A stretch of DNA of 64,000 bases, taken from Pectinophora gossypiella (taxonomy: Eukaryota > Arthropoda > Insecta > Lepidoptera > Gelechiidae). The notes beneath the pieces are model-generated. The model saw only the letters and a list, made by a program, of their open reading frames with translations, was not told where the DNA came from and did not search any database. Positions 42,295 to 54,062 of the stretch are shown here, one piece after another (the first letter of the stretch is position 1; every line of letters begins with the position of its first letter). The position numbers and the translations under genes were made by a program. The stretch covers positions 11,014,604 to 11,078,603 of the forward strand of contig NC_065404.1 in the NCBI RefSeq assembly GCF_024362695.1, written 5' to 3'.

Positions 42295-42790
42295 AAAAAA
42301 TAACATAATATAAGCACACGATTCTATCTCAATTGGGGTAGTCAAAGGTACATCCTTCGCAATATGAATTGAGTAACCACACCTCACCGAGCTTTATGTT
42401 CTTCTTCTTCTATCGTGTGGATTGTGAGGTGAATTACCAACCCCATCAACCCTGGTGTCAGGGTTATTACTGAGCCGCCATAGGCCCCTGAAATGACTCA
42501 TCTAACGACTACGTACTTACATCAGTAAGTAATAATCGGGACCAACGGCTTAACATGCCTTCCGAAGCACGGATCTTTTTACTTTTTGGACAATCAGGTG
42601 ATCAGCCTGAAATGTCCTAACCAAACTAGGGATCCACAGAGTGATTTTTGTGATTTGACCCCGCCGGGATTCGAACCCGGGACCGAATCGTGAGCACAAC
42701 GCTCAACCACTGGACCACGGAGGCCGTTCGCGGAGGGCGGCCATGGAGCTTTGTGTTAGACCAACGTGATGGTGAGCCTTATTACCTAAA
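42295..42790 (-). repeat. R3 repeat split by SINE-A
   Basis: 'TCTCAATTGGGGTAGTCAAA' and 'ACACCTCACCGAGCTTTATG' before the SINE; 'GAGCTTTGTGTTAGACCAAC' after it. Colinear with 38190 once the SINE is removed. Confidence 0.6.
42401..42745 (-). mobile_element. SINE-A, full length with 12-bp TSD
   Basis: Minus-strand copy flanked by GAGCTTTATGTT (42389-42400) and GAGCTTTGTGTT (42746-42757), one mismatch. Head at right: 'GGACCACGGAGGCC', B box 'GGGATTCGAACCCGGGACC'. About 20 bases beyond the tRNA-like head (TTCGCGGAGGGCGGCCATG) lie inside the TSD and so were part of the inserted copy. Confidence 0.85.
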
Positions 42791-42799
42791 CAAAACAAA

Positions 42800-43324
42800 T
42801 TTACAACTAGCAGTTAATTAAAAACTGTAATCATCTTATAAACCATTTTTTTTATTAAAGTAGCTTAAGATTGTAAAAAGAATGAAACGGATAAAGGTAG
42901 AATGGGTAAAAAGCAAATCAAAAGGCTCTTTTGTTGTGATTTTAAGGAGTTTTTAAGCCCGCATTTTGTCGTAGCTCAGCCCTAATGACTCCGTTCAACC
43001 AATGTCTTTCCAAGTAATGTTAATTACATAATTAGATTTTGACGCTTCGGAATATTCAAGTGGACTTTTCGCTTACCCATCTATCTACTTTGTGCAAATT
43101 ATTTGATATCTTAATTGCGTTTTATATTGTCATTTACGTATTTGGAAAAAAAAATGTAAGTAAACTAGCTTTGGTAATAGTTTCATATGTATAATAAATA
43201 AAGTGCGCGAATCTTTTAAAGAATGTATTAACATTACATAAGTTTACAATTTATTTTCTAAAATGGGGTATTCAGACTTTACATCTATCTCAAGATTAAT
43301 TAAGTACGTAAAGTACCTACGCTT
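42800..43324. other. Unique sequence
   Basis: Nothing recognised. Confidence 0.4.
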
Positions 43325-43326
43325 TT

Positions 43327-43560
43327 CAAATCAAATCAAATCAAATATACTTTATTGCACAGAACTAAAATTTCAACAATCAGACATAACACATGAATAC
43401 AGTACAATTTGGGCGGCCTTATTGCTCTAGAGCAATTTCTTCCAGGCAACCAACAAAAGGAGACAAACATTTACAACTTGGATGCGGGATGGTGCAACAA
43501 AAAATAAATAAATAAATACCTAAAAGTAAAACTAAAGTTAATAAGCTTTTCTGCGTTTTT
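43327..43560 (-). mobile_element. LINE 3' tail (AAATC repeat)
   Basis: CAAATCAAATC repeats, 'TATACTTTATTGCACAGAAC', 'GGGCGGCCTTATTGCTCTAG', 'TTCTTCCAGGCAACCAAC'. Longer than the copy at 39921. Confidence 0.7.
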
Positions 43561-43695
43561 TAAAAAAATCATTGGTGTGTGCAACTCTGGTACTGAGCCG
43601 AACAGGCGCCCCGTTTTAGAAGCAACCCAGTGATACACAAAACCACAGTAACTCTTAATTATTATTTATTGGCTAATATAATAGAAGAATTCATT

Positions 43696-44044
43696 GCATT
43701 GGAGCAGTGGTAGCCCAGTTGGTAGAAAGCTTGCCTCACTTTGAGGTCGCTGGTTCGCATCCAGAACAGCCCTAACCCATGACTGTCGATTTTTTTTTCG
43801 AATTCGTGTTTGGATCATAAATGATTATCACGGTGAAAGAAAACATCGTGAGGAAATCTACATTCCCGAGAAACGCATTTTTGGAGGTATGTTACCTAAC
43901 CTATATTGGGCTGGTTTTCCCTTCGCGGGTTGGAAGGTCAGACAGGCAGTCGCGTCTGTAAAAAACCGCAACTGTCAAATCTTCAGCTTAGGTAAGTGGA
44001 CCCTGTGAAAAACGTGCTAAAGCTAGGGAGATGATGGTGATGAT
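43696..44044 (+). mobile_element. SINE-D with 16-bp TSD
   Basis: Head 'GGTAGCCCAGTTGGTAG' (A box) and 'GGTTCGCATCC' (B box), body 'TTTGGATCATAAATGATTAT', 'CCCTTCGCGGGTTGGAAGGT', 'CAAATCTTCAGCTTAGGTAA', tail GATGATGGTGATGAT. Flanked by AATAGAAGAATTCATT (43680-43695) and AATAGAAGAATTTATT (44045-44060). Confidence 0.85.
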
Positions 44045-44060
44045 AATAGAAGAATTTATT

Positions 44061-46327
44061 CGATTTATTAACTAAAGGTGTGTGATATCCAATTGAAAGT
44101 ATTTTCCCATTATCTATGGAACCGTAAAGAGCAATGGCTATTCTTGTAATGTGAAATATTTCCCAAACAGAAACAACAGAAGCAGCATTCCAATTAATGC
44201 CACGTATTAATGTGAAATTGCATTTCCCATCAGGTGAAACGTAAACCTTTTGATATTTCATGGCGCACAGTTCATGCTGGACCCACAGAAATAATAATTT
44301 TAATAATAAATTTGTCGTAATTGAGAGACAGGGAGGATTATTTTGGTATCGCTCGCGTCCAGACAACTATTTTGCAGGACTATTCTGTTAATATTGCGTT
44401 AAGATTCTACCTTTGGTAGATAAGCTAACTTTGCAACAGATTTTAAAAAATACTAAAATATTGGTACCGACTTCAATGAGCTTAAAGTTATAGCAGTTGA
44501 AGTGACCTAGAACAATAAATTGAGCGTAACAAATTCGACAAATAACGCTGATTGTGTTATTACAAGTATATCTAATCAGTTTTTTAAACTCAAAGCTGTT
44601 TTGCATTTTATGTTTGCATTAATACAAAATATATTAACTTTCCTCTGAACAAATACTAAAGCTGCCAATTTAGTCACATACTGCAAAAGCAGCCAAATGA
44701 CCTTTTATCGATCATCAACGAAGCCTATCTCGATGAACCTATAACAAATAGTAACTTTTACCATAGAATAAATATTAATACTACGATTATAACGGTAACT
44801 GGCGGGGAAGAGTCCCCGCACCAATTCGTATTGAACATCGAATGTCCCCTCAAGGTCTTACTTTAGTTTTGAAATTCCGTAAGCCGTTAAGGAGTACACT
44901 GTCTGTCTCGCTCGCACAAAGTAAGAAAAAGATTTTTGTATGGAGTGTCCGGTGTGTGTTACCTAATCTGTGCTATTACCAAATAAGCCGCCAAGTACAT
45001 TCGTTACGAATTTGAACCACCCGCCATTTGTACGGTTTGTGCTGAATTCACATAGCGGCTCCGTGTATGTACAAGTTGGTTGTTCTGTTCTGCTGTAATA
45101 AACATAGTTTCTCTGCAGGTAGCTCGTAACACACACAGCCAGTTCGTGCGGATAATAATTTCGGTAATATTGCAGGAAGTATTTCATTATGAAATTCCAG
45201 CAAAATAAGTTTCAAATCCGTGGACTATGAGCATAATCGTTAATAGCGAGTATTTATTTAATATGGTTGTTCCAGGAAGAAATAAAGTCGGATGCTTACT
45301 TTTCTTATTATTTTTTTTATATAATTCCGAGCATGTTGAAAACGTTCTTTTTTATTTACATATTAAAAAGACATTTCTTTTTAAAATCCAAATTTTGTGT
45401 TTGGAATATTCAACATTTATATTTGGATCATCAATAATTGATATCACGTGGTTCCAGGATTTATGCCCGGTTGATTTCAGAAAAAAAAAACAGGTATACT
45501 CAATCCTATGACAAGCCGCCATTGCTAGCCCTTTGATGACGTAAGTGTTACCAGTGTTACCAGTGTTACCATTAAATTGGTATCTCCAACATTCGAAGGA
45601 CGTCCATCATAATATAAAATCATTACTACTGTAAATAAATCTTTCACTAAAAGTACAAAATTTCCTTGCGAAGTAAACATGAAAACATTTGTCGTGGGTT
45701 ATTTATTTTTTTACGAAATGGCAACGCAGAGTGGGATGACGTCAGCTGGGCTAACCTTGAAATGTTAGCTGTCACTTTTAAGCATACCTGGTCTTCGTAT
45801 ACCACGGCTACTACCATCTAAGAAGTCAAATTCCTCGGTATTTGATGTCCCAACGCGCGATTAAGAAGAAAAAGATGATTGCAAGGTTCCTTCTGACGCC
45901 TTGCGACTCTGCACATCCTAAAACAGTATACGGGCGTGAATGTCTGTATGACAATAGTTAGACCTCTACAGCCATGTGTAAGACGGGTAATGTCCATGAG
46001 GAATTTCGCAGATATCTCGTGTGGATTCCATACCCTAAACTTCAGTTATTCACAACATTAAAAGCTTACTTGCCAACTTATATCGTTCCAGTTTCGCGTA
46101 TAATGCTACTTGAGACTTTTTAGATCACAATATAAACTACTAGAATTGCATATACATTTCCTTACGTATATGCAATCCTTAGATTTTTCAAACGTCTGCG
46201 TGCCAAAGATGATAATGATAATTATATACTACATATTAACATAGCATCTCACTTAGGCACATCCCCCAGTCAACTTGCAGGTCATGTCCGAAAAGATTAT
46301 TTAGGGACCTTTTAAATTAAGTTGTAT
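44061..46327. other. Long unique stretch
   Basis: A 127-codon minus-strand frame (43983-44366) partly overlaps SINE-D and shows no known family. A small GTGTTACCA tandem lies near 45547-45572. No repeats shared within the window and no exon defended; conserved non-coding DNA is possible. Confidence 0.4.
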
Positions 46328-46329
46328 AA

Positions 46330-46400
46330 ACAATACAATACAATACACAAGCACTTTATCACACATATAAACACGACACTAAAAACGTTTACAAAAGTGA
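46330..46400 (-). mobile_element. LINE 3' tail (AATAC repeat), diverged
   Basis: CAATACAATACAATAC followed by 'AAGCACTTTATCACACATAT': tail of the 10186 type, diverged. Confidence 0.5.
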
Positions 46401-46439
46401 CACGAGAAGAAGACACCTTTTCTTTAAATACTTACTTAA

Positions 46440-46742
46440 TCATCATTTCCCTAGCGTTATCCCGTTTTCATAGGGTCCGCTTACCTATCCTGAAGATTTG
46501 ACAGGTCCGGTTTTTTACAGAAGCCACTGCCAGTCTGACCTTTCAACCCGCGAAGGGAAAACCAGTCCAATTCAGGTTAAGTTACATACATCCGAAATGG
46601 ATTGAGCACGAGATATTCATCCAAACATGAATTCGATAAACGATTTCGAAAATCATAGGTTTAGGCCCGTTCTGGATTCGAACCTACGACCTCACAGTCA
46701 CAGAGAGTCAAGTGTTCTATCAACTGAACTACCACGGCTCCT
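46440..46742 (-). mobile_element. SINE-D, minus strand
   Basis: Plus strand shows 'CATCATTTCCCTAGCGTTAT', 'CAGTCTGACCTTTCAACCCG', 'CGAAGGGAAAACCAGTCC', 'GGATTCGAACCTACGACCTC' (B box region) and 'CAACTGAACTACCACGGCTC' (A box region). Confidence 0.8.
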
Positions 46743-47073
46743 TCAAAAAACTTAATTATAAACAAAAAGGCGTTTTTTAATTTGCCAATATTTCACCTTT
46801 CGACAGCTTTCTAAATACATTTATCTGTTGACTTAAAACAATGAACAATGAAACAATAGTGCTAGGCTGTTGATTTACGTGGAAGGCAGCCGACTAATTA
46901 ACAAGAAGATTAATTATTATTGCTAGCAAGCCTCCTTTACCTCTTAATTTCTCTTCGCTAGCCATCATACTTCAGTGACTTGGCTGTTACTTAGGGCAAC
47001 TGTAGATTAGGTTTGGTTCGACAAAATCTCGGTATTATTCCCTATTATTATTATTCTAGGCCTCCTCAAGGCA

Positions 47074-47172
47074 CCGGGTGAGAGCCTTCAGCGCTCCCCA
47101 TTTGTCCGGCCAAGTAGGTAATGCCATCTGCGGCAAATCCACAATCTAATCTACAAGTCACGTCAAAAAAAA
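47074..47172 (+). mobile_element. SINE-E short copy with perfect 14-bp TSD
   Basis: GCCTCCTCAAGGCA flanks exactly at 47060-47073 and 47173-47186. The insert starts 'CCGGGTGAGAGCCTTCAGCG' and ends 'AAGTCACGTCAAAAAAAA'. The overlapping minus-strand frame at 47066-47290 is spurious. Confidence 0.9.
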
Positions 47173-47189
47173 GCCTCCTCAAGGCAAAA

Positions 47190-48585
47190 GTGAATATGCA
47201 CTTTCTAAGTAAGCATATCCCGTCCTCTTCCCCATCGTCACTTATCATCAGGTGAGATTGTAACCAAATTGCCAATTGCCAATCACCCACAAAAAAATAT
47301 AATTGATTAGAGATACTTATCTCTCGCCTCTTTCGTACTAAGCTGTGTACTTTGCAACACTAGGCGATATTCTATAGATAGATTTAGAAAAAAAAATAGT
47401 CTATGGTTCTATGTATAGATATACTTTTTTTTCTAAATCGACAGCAGGCAGTACAGAGGCTTTGCAGTCGTTTTCCCTAATCACGCTACTTTTTTTTTTT
47501 TCTTTTGCCCATTTGTGGGTCAGGCTAAGATCATAAGACCATGCTGCCTACTAATCACGCTACGTTAAATTTTAATAGCACACCTACTCTACTCTAACTT
47601 ACATATTTCTAGAGTCGTTAAAAAGGAGGCAAGGTCCATCGGGCTTTTCTGCCTTTCGTCTTTCAGCACAAATAACGCAGAACGGAGTCTTCTTCTATCT
47701 ATGGCCGACCTTGCCAACTGGTGTCCGGATTATTGAACTGCCAAAGATGACGATGCTCCTTACATTGGTGCCACTTCGTTGAGGCATACATCTTATGTTT
47801 TATTAGGAAACGGGTTTGTTAATATTTTTTAAGTTGTTAATAGATCAATGACCTCATCAGCTCTAATTAATCAAGGAAATTGAGTCGTGTACTAGATTCA
47901 AGATAAATTGAAATTCTGATTACTAATGACAGATCTAAAACTAACGAAAAACATTTTCTTTTTAACATATTTATGAATTTTAATCAAGAAAAATATGATA
48001 AGTCCGACATTTTATTACGTTTTTTTATAATGTTACAGTGTGTTTTCATACAAATTCCATAGTAATTTCGACTAGTTGGAAACTAACCTATTAAAATATA
48101 GACACCATTTTAGAATCGCTTCTTCGCCGTCGTTTAAAGACTGATTATTGAGTTATTTCTCTGCAATTTAGACGAACAAATGCAACCTAACCAAGTGGCT
48201 CATTAGAAGTGGAATGATGAATGACCGCGCCGATTTCAACAGACCGAATATGGTAACGACCCTAAACGTTCGAGGGTAGGCGATTGGCTTGTTTGAATAA
48301 TGAGGTGATTAGACGAAGCAATGTTCTCCCTAGAGGTCTGAGTGTGTGAGAACTCTGATGGCGGCTGAACATTCAGGACGAGGCACCCCGAGATGCATGC
48401 GAGAGTGTAAATAGCAGCTCTTGCTTAAATCGACGTGGACAGCCTCAGGCGCAAACTTTCGGCGATACTTGGCGAGAGCGCTCGCTCGCCATTACGGTCT
48501 ATTCAATAATTAGCACCAATACCTACATACAACCCACATAAAACGTTCGTCAAAATGGTAGCTCGTTCCGACTGTCTATACTATA
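47190..48585. other. Unique sequence
   Basis: An inverted pair TAGATTTAGAAAAAAAA / TTTTTTCTAAATCG lies near 47381-47440. No gene recognised. Confidence 0.4.
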
Positions 48586-48587
48586 AG

Positions 48588-48752
48588 CATACCCCGGACA
48601 CTTCATACAAAAATCTCGTTTTACGCAGACACTATATATATTGACGTGTCGTCTGACGTGCTTACTATTGAAGACTAAAGTAAGGCCGAGGAGGGGTGAG
48701 ATAAACCTACCTCTACCGCTGGTGGGGAGCAGAGAGCTGCCGTTCTATAATA
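48588..48752 (+). repeat. R2 dispersed repeat
   Basis: 'CCCCGGACACTTCATACAAA', 'ATCTCGTTTTACGCAGACAC', 'CGCTGGTGGGGAGCAGAGAG', 'CTGCCGTTCTATA': shorter copy of the element at 24519. Confidence 0.6.
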
Positions 48753-48850
48753 ATAATAATAATGTTTATTGAATAGCTCAGTTACAGTTCTCGTTGAAAC
48801 CCTGTCTCCCAAACTAGGCGAACCTGTATTTTGGAAGACAGTGTCTTCCC
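48753..48850 (-). mobile_element. LINE 3' tail (TAA repeat)
   Basis: (TAA)n, 'TGTTTATTGAATAGCTCAGT', 'CCTGTCTCCCAAACTAGG'; reversed this is a 3' UTR ending in a TTA tandem. Confidence 0.55.
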
Positions 48851-48943
48851 AAAATAAGTACTTATTAGCTACAATAACAGTGGTGACAATACGGTATTAA
48901 AATAAACAATAAGTAATAAAATAAATAAAAATAAAAGTGTTCT

Positions 48944-48944
<1 letters not shown>

Positions 48945-48997
<53 letters not shown>

Positions 48998-49030
48998 GGT
49001 GTGTGTGTTTGTGTGTGAGTGGGCGTGGGT
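48945..49030. repeat. (GT)n microsatellite
   Basis: About 23 uninterrupted GT units (48951-48996) with imperfect GT/TG flanks. Produces spurious cysteine/valine and threonine/histidine open frames on the two strands. Confidence 0.95.
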
Positions 49031-49168
49031 TTGCGTGCGAGTGTAGAGAAAGATGTCATATCAGTGGATGTAGAAATTTTTCCGTATGTTCATGGTTTAG
49101 CTCTAACATTATAGCTTTAAGTTTCTTTTTCAGGTTATATCTGCTAAATTTTGTTATATTTACTATCT

Positions 49169-49286
49169 CCACCAACCCGCAGTGGAGCAGCGTGGTGGAG
49201 TATGCTCCATACCCTCTCCGGTTGATTGAGAGGAGGCCTGTGCCCAGCAGTGGGACGTATATAGGCTATTTATGTTATGTTATGTT
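49169..49286 (+). mobile_element. SINE-B 3' end
   Basis: 'CTCCACCAACCCGCAGTGGA' to 'GCCCAGCAGTGGGACGTATA' and a TTATG-type tail; flanked by TATTTACTATCTC (49158-49170) and 'GTTACTATCTCGC' (49284-49296), so a TSD around TTACTATCTC is likely. Confidence 0.75.
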
Positions 49287-49619
49287 ACTATCTCGCTACA
49301 GGCTCTATAAAGATACGGACCTCTGTAACAGTATTGTCGTCTAACAAAGCTCGTTTTGTAGGATGGTACAGGAACACGAGGCCTTCGTTTTTGGAGAAAA
49401 TTTGATGGTAGCGTTGGAAGGACAGATTTATGATGTCTTAAAACTGCATTGTGTATGTACAATTGTCTTACTGATAGTATCTTAGCATCTTTGCGCTTTC
49501 ATATACGTAGTATTATCCCTCATTCTATGCTATAAGTTCGCGTTTTATCACTACTATAGCTTGCAAAACTTTGAAAAGTCGAAGATCTCTTTCAGAAGGA
49601 AGTATTTAGTTATTACATA

Positions 49620-49966
49620 AACCAGGACTCCTTCGGCGGTTCAGTTATTAAGACAGTAATTAAACAGAAAGTTTGGAAAAAAGGTCATAAGGTTAGTGAT
49701 TATTTAGAAGATATGAATGCATGAGATTAACTGTCTGGGAACTGATATTAGGCAGCCAAATTACTAAATTAAGTATATAAGTAACCATATTTTATGTTTT
49801 TTTAAAGAACGTCTACTTCTCTGTGTCGAAGTTTTTCTTGCAGCTTCTCTCCCCCGGCTATACAGGTTGTGGGAAGCTGCAGTAGTTTTAGGCGGATCAG
49901 ACGTTCGTTGTATAAAAAAGTGTAACTATATTACCTACTGAATAAAGATATATTTGAATTTAACAA
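49620..49966 (+). pseudogene. CR1-like LINE 3' end
   Basis: C-terminal ORF relic followed by 'CTGTCTGGGAACTGATATTA', 'TTTTTCTTGCAGCTTCTCTC', 'GCGGATCAGACGTTCGTTGT' and the terminal 'TACTGAATAAAGATATATTT'. Uninterrupted reference for the copies at 4616 and 21786. Confidence 0.75.
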
Positions 49967-50524
49967 CCCTGACACAAGCTTTGGTAACGTCCGTTATCAA
50001 CTCACGATTAAAGAGGAAGGATTATAGATTTTAGAGAAACGCTGATGGCACTTACCTGGAGATATCCTTGTTACTGTGAACAGCAAAATAATTAAATGGC
50101 CTGCTATATTCTATTTAAAGGTCAAAATGAGTTTGATAGAGTAAGCCCTCTTGCCATGAATTGTTTGCGCAATACTTATTGGAATTATGAATTACTAGCT
50201 TTTGCTCGCGGCTTCGCTCGCGTTAAATTTGGGGTAACACGATTGCCCTTTCCTGATGTACCAATTCTCAGCTTTAACTGGGAAAAGTCCCATTTGTTAG
50301 TCACAAATAAGTCCGCATAACAATTTTTAGCTTACTACCTTGTTTGCGGAATTCTGCATACAAACTCCCCCTCCTCCCATTTTAAGGAAGTGGGGGGTTA
50401 AAAAGAGACAAAAAATAACCTACGTCGCTGTCCATCACTTCAACTATCTCCATTAAAAATCATGTCAATTCGTCGCTCCGTTTTGCCGTGAAAGACGGAC
50501 AAACAAACATATAGACACACACAT

Positions 50525-50917
50525 CACATCATCAGCCCATTAACGTCCCCACTGTTGGGGCACGGGCCTTCCCTATGGATGGATAGGGAGATCGGGCCTT
50601 AAACCACCACGCGGGCCCAGTGCGGATCGGTGGTTACTAACGACAGTTAATGCAGCCGGGACCAACAGCTTAACACTTTCAAGGACAGAACGTCTAATTA
50701 CGTTCCGATTCCAAGTTGTCATACTATCTATTATGAACAATCAATGACCCATAGCCTCTGTCCGTGAAAGGGTTAACGTGCCTTCCGAAGCACGGAGGAG
50801 CTCGAGATGAAAACTTTTTTTTGTGGTCACCCATCCTATGACCGGCCTTTGCGAAAGTTGCTTTACTTCAACAATCGCAGACCGAGCGCGTTAACCGCTG
50901 CGCCACCGAGCTCCTCA
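50525..50917 (-). mobile_element. SINE-C nested in R1, itself interrupted
   Basis: Minus-strand SINE-C with tail 'ATCATCAGCCCATTAACGTC' at left and head 'CCGCTGCGCCACCGAGCTCC' at right. A 99-bp TIR element splits its 'CAGCTTAA / TTAACGTGCCTTCC' block. Confidence 0.85.
50674..50772. mobile_element. 99-bp MITE with TTAA target-site duplication
   Basis: Ends CACTTTCAAGGACAGA and TCTGTCCGTGAAAGGG are 16-bp inverted repeats with two mismatches, bordered by TTAA at 50670-50673 and 50773-50776. The other SINE-C copies show one TTAA. TTAA targeting is the hallmark of piggyBac-type transposition (Kolobok and Sola3 also use it). Confidence 0.85.
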
Positions 50918-50959
50918 CACATATACACTTTCGCATTTAGATTATTAGTATAGATGTAA

Positions 50960-52898
50960 CAATAGTATCAATCGTTGAGCTTTCAATAAGCAGATAACTA
51001 CCTAGTTTTGAAACACCCACAACATATAACATCTGTAACAAGAATTAACCTAACGAGGAGCTATCAATTAACAAGCAGTCAAGTTATGGATTCATCTAAT
51101 GAAACAATAAGTAATTTGCTATGGAGGATTGGATAATAATTAATACCTAATAGATTGGATTGCAATACAGATTTCTGAAGCCTACTATAATTCTGAAAGC
51201 AGATACAGATTCGTCCGAATCGTACGCGCTGTCATGTATAGAGAGAGTATAATATCAGAAAAAAATAAAGGGTTAAAAAATCACGCTGTAAAATCGAATG
51301 TGTCCTAAGAATGCCAATCTGTTTTAAGAGTTAGTTTAACACGGCATACGACCACGGCAATCTGCTAGACATACTATTCGGAAGGTCAGAGATTTTTTCT
51401 TATTTCATACTTTTCAAAGCACGACTTTTCCGTGGTCGGTTTTTAGTTCTTAAACTTTTATATTTATTTATATTTTCTTGAGGTCTTATTAAGATAAAAT
51501 AGAAAAATAAATTAAGATAAAAACTATCCAGAGCATACCTAAGCAGTTATTATGAATGAAATGTAATGATCGTGTAAAGCAAACCCGTGGGTAAAATAAA
51601 TAATATGTACATATTTGAAATGTCCCATTATGTCCTTTCATTTGATATACACTGTGCAATACAGTAAGTGCCTACCTACATACATATAGAATAAAGTTAT
51701 CATAACTGACACGACACATTTGTCAGTTTGTCCAAAATTAATACTTAAACACCAATTAACTAATGGTGTGTTAAGAACAGATAGTAGGTATTCCCCCGCT
51801 GATTAGTGGTTATCCGGCCGAAGCCACCCTTACACAACAATCAGCTCAAGCCGCGGATTACGCCTGTTTATCGGCTCAAGCCATCGGTTTCGTGTCACGC
51901 GCAATGAAGCGAATGAGGTGTTAACTGTCACATCAAGTCGGCCATTTTGATTATTAGTCATACTTATTGATAGTGTAATTTCGATTCGATTCCATTAGCT
52001 TCTATTCCCGATAACGCAAAAAAATATTTATCTGAGACTGTCCCCAGTTTGGTCAGGACATTGCTGAAATCACCTGATTATGTACAAAACAACGTTCTAT
52101 TTTGTACATCACGTCTGTGATGATGGCCAGTCAATATTAATAATAATATTAATAATATACCCTCCTTCCAGTGGTACTTGGTCTCTGACCCGTGTCTCTG
52201 GTAAATACCCTCCGAAAGAGGAGATAAACTATACGTAAAAAAAAAATAATAATAATGTATTTATTTCCACATATTTTTACAATGGCCCTCCATTTAAGTG
52301 GTCAGTTACGTAATTTCTTTTCAATTAATAAATTGAAAAATAATATTAAAAAAACATTAATGAACATAGGATGGATATTAATTCACCTTGGCACTTTAAT
52401 TAATAATAGTGTAGCCGCAGGAAAAAAGTACGTGTATTCGCCTATATGTTATGCGTATAAAAATAAAGGTTATATACATATTTAACCCATTCAAAAATAA
52501 AAAGCTCAATTTTAACACGTTGATAGATATTAAGGTCATAACCGTCGTACTTTACGTACTAAAGTTGACAGAGCTGCTATGACTGTCGTTTTAAATTTTG
52601 CAGTGAACGGTGAACACTGTCTAATATAATAACACAAGTATATTTCTATGTAAAACGTCACCGACGCTATAGCCGTTTGTGTCACTATGTATTTACTGAC
52701 CAATACCTGTGCCGACAGAACGGTCACATCCGTCTTATACAAAATACTTATGTCAAAACACAGTGAAAAACTGACCATCAAACAACGTGTTAAAATAACA
52801 TTCCCACATTCTAAATTAATCATTCTAAAAAACTATCCCACTCTTATTATTGTATACAGTCTATAATTCAAACTGTAACTTAAACATAATAAAATACC
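50960..52898. other. Unique sequence
   Basis: A SINE-B body scrap ('GAGACTGTCCCCAGTTTGGT') lies near 52033-52080. Short open frames at 52255 and 52536 lack motifs. No gene recognised. Confidence 0.4.
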
Positions 52899-52899
52899 T

Positions 52900-53065
52900 A
52901 GCACCTGATTTGGAGTGTGGAGAGGCTGGTGATCTGTCATACAGGGCATCCTAGTACATACACCAGTCTCTCACACAGATGTTATAGTTATGCCTTTGTT
53001 ATGTCGTTATGTTGTTTGTTAAACTGTCTGTGTGGGAGAAAATAAAGCTTTATTTATTATTATTA
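52900..53065 (+). mobile_element. LINE-like 3' tail (TTA repeat)
   Basis: 'CTGTCTGTGTGGGAGAAAAT' then 'AATAAAGCTTTATTTATTAT' and TTA repeats, as in CR1-type 3' ends. Confidence 0.5.
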
Positions 53066-53984
53066 TATTACATTCTGTCGTAGCCATTTCACCCGGTCAG
53101 GTCAGGTAGACTTCATGAAAGCTTCTGTTCATCTGAAAATAGGCGATATATTTTGTGACGGAAGCAAATATTTTGGTCGGCACGCCCTCGCGGTCAGTGC
53201 ATCCAATTAATGCAGCCGGGGCCCGCTTATAAAAATCGTCGATTTAAAACGATTGTTCTCCACGGCCATAATAACGGAGGTGATTGATGGAGCAATTATT
53301 TTCTTTATAAAAGTGAAATTGGAAATTAAATACGGCCGGGTATTAAGTAATGTTGACGATGAATTATCTTTTGCAAGTGATTGAAAAAAATAGAAAATAA
53401 AATTTCTTTTTTAGTGGTAGGCATTTAGTAACCAGGCACCTAGTAGTAGGATTGTTGGTTACGCAACCAGCAAGACGCTTGATGTCAACTGCATTCGGTT
53501 TGTTAGTGGCGCAAGTGAGTATAGCCGAACCATGGTGTCCTAGTGAGATAGGGCCCTTATTTTAAAATTGATGTAATTGTGGTTACGTTAGTGTATCTTG
53601 GGGAGACATTTACAAGTATAGTGCTGCTTTTTATCGTGTGGGTTGTGCGGTGGAATACCAGTATGGTTGATGTGACAACATTCAAACATTATTTTTTTAG
53701 TTTATGTACAGAATGTTCCTGATCTTGCGAGGACGTTAATCCAGTAAAACAAAATTATTAAACAAAATTATCCCGGCACTTTATTTGGCTACGTGATCGT
53801 ATAAAATTATTGTTGGAATTAAGCAGGTAATTTGGCCTTAATTACAGGCAGAGGTGGAACAACAGTTGGGTTTTGCAATTTGTAGGTAGCCTCCTTCAGT
53901 TTCGATCGCGGCTTGATAAGTTTATATTTTCCATTGGTATGTATCGTATTAATGTCAGTATATAATGAAATGACCGAATAAACT
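53066..53984. other. Unique sequence; SINE-A tail scrap at about 53630-53670
   Basis: 'TATCGTGTGGGTTGTGCGGT' is a minus-strand SINE-A end. No gene recognised. Confidence 0.4.
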
Positions 53985-54062
53985 TCAGTAACATAAGCTA
54001 TATGTATGATGAACTAAGTACCCACACCTCACCGTGGTTTCTGTTAGACCAACGAAACTCAT
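53985..54062 (-). repeat. R3 repeat fragment
   Basis: 'GATGAACTAAGTACCCACAC', 'CTCACCGTGGTTTCTGTTAG', 'ACCAACGAAACTC' match 38290-38320. Confidence 0.5.

Larger units (their letters stand above)
50190..50957 (+). mobile_element. R1 repeat containing a nested SINE-C
   Basis: Starts 'TTTTGCTCGCGGCTTCGCTC', passes 'CTCCCATTTTAAGGAAGTGG', 'CGGACAAACAAACATATAGA', is interrupted at 50525-50917, and ends 'ACACTTTCGCATTTAGATTA'. The outer parts are contiguous once the SINE is removed. Confidence 0.7.

Noticed and set aside
43983..44366. 127-codon minus-strand frame
   Set aside because: Overlaps the SINE-D 3' end and its TSD; no recognisable family.
48865..49344. Open frames on both strands with CV or TH runs
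   Set aside because: Translations of the (GT)n microsatellite and the adjacent SINE-B end.
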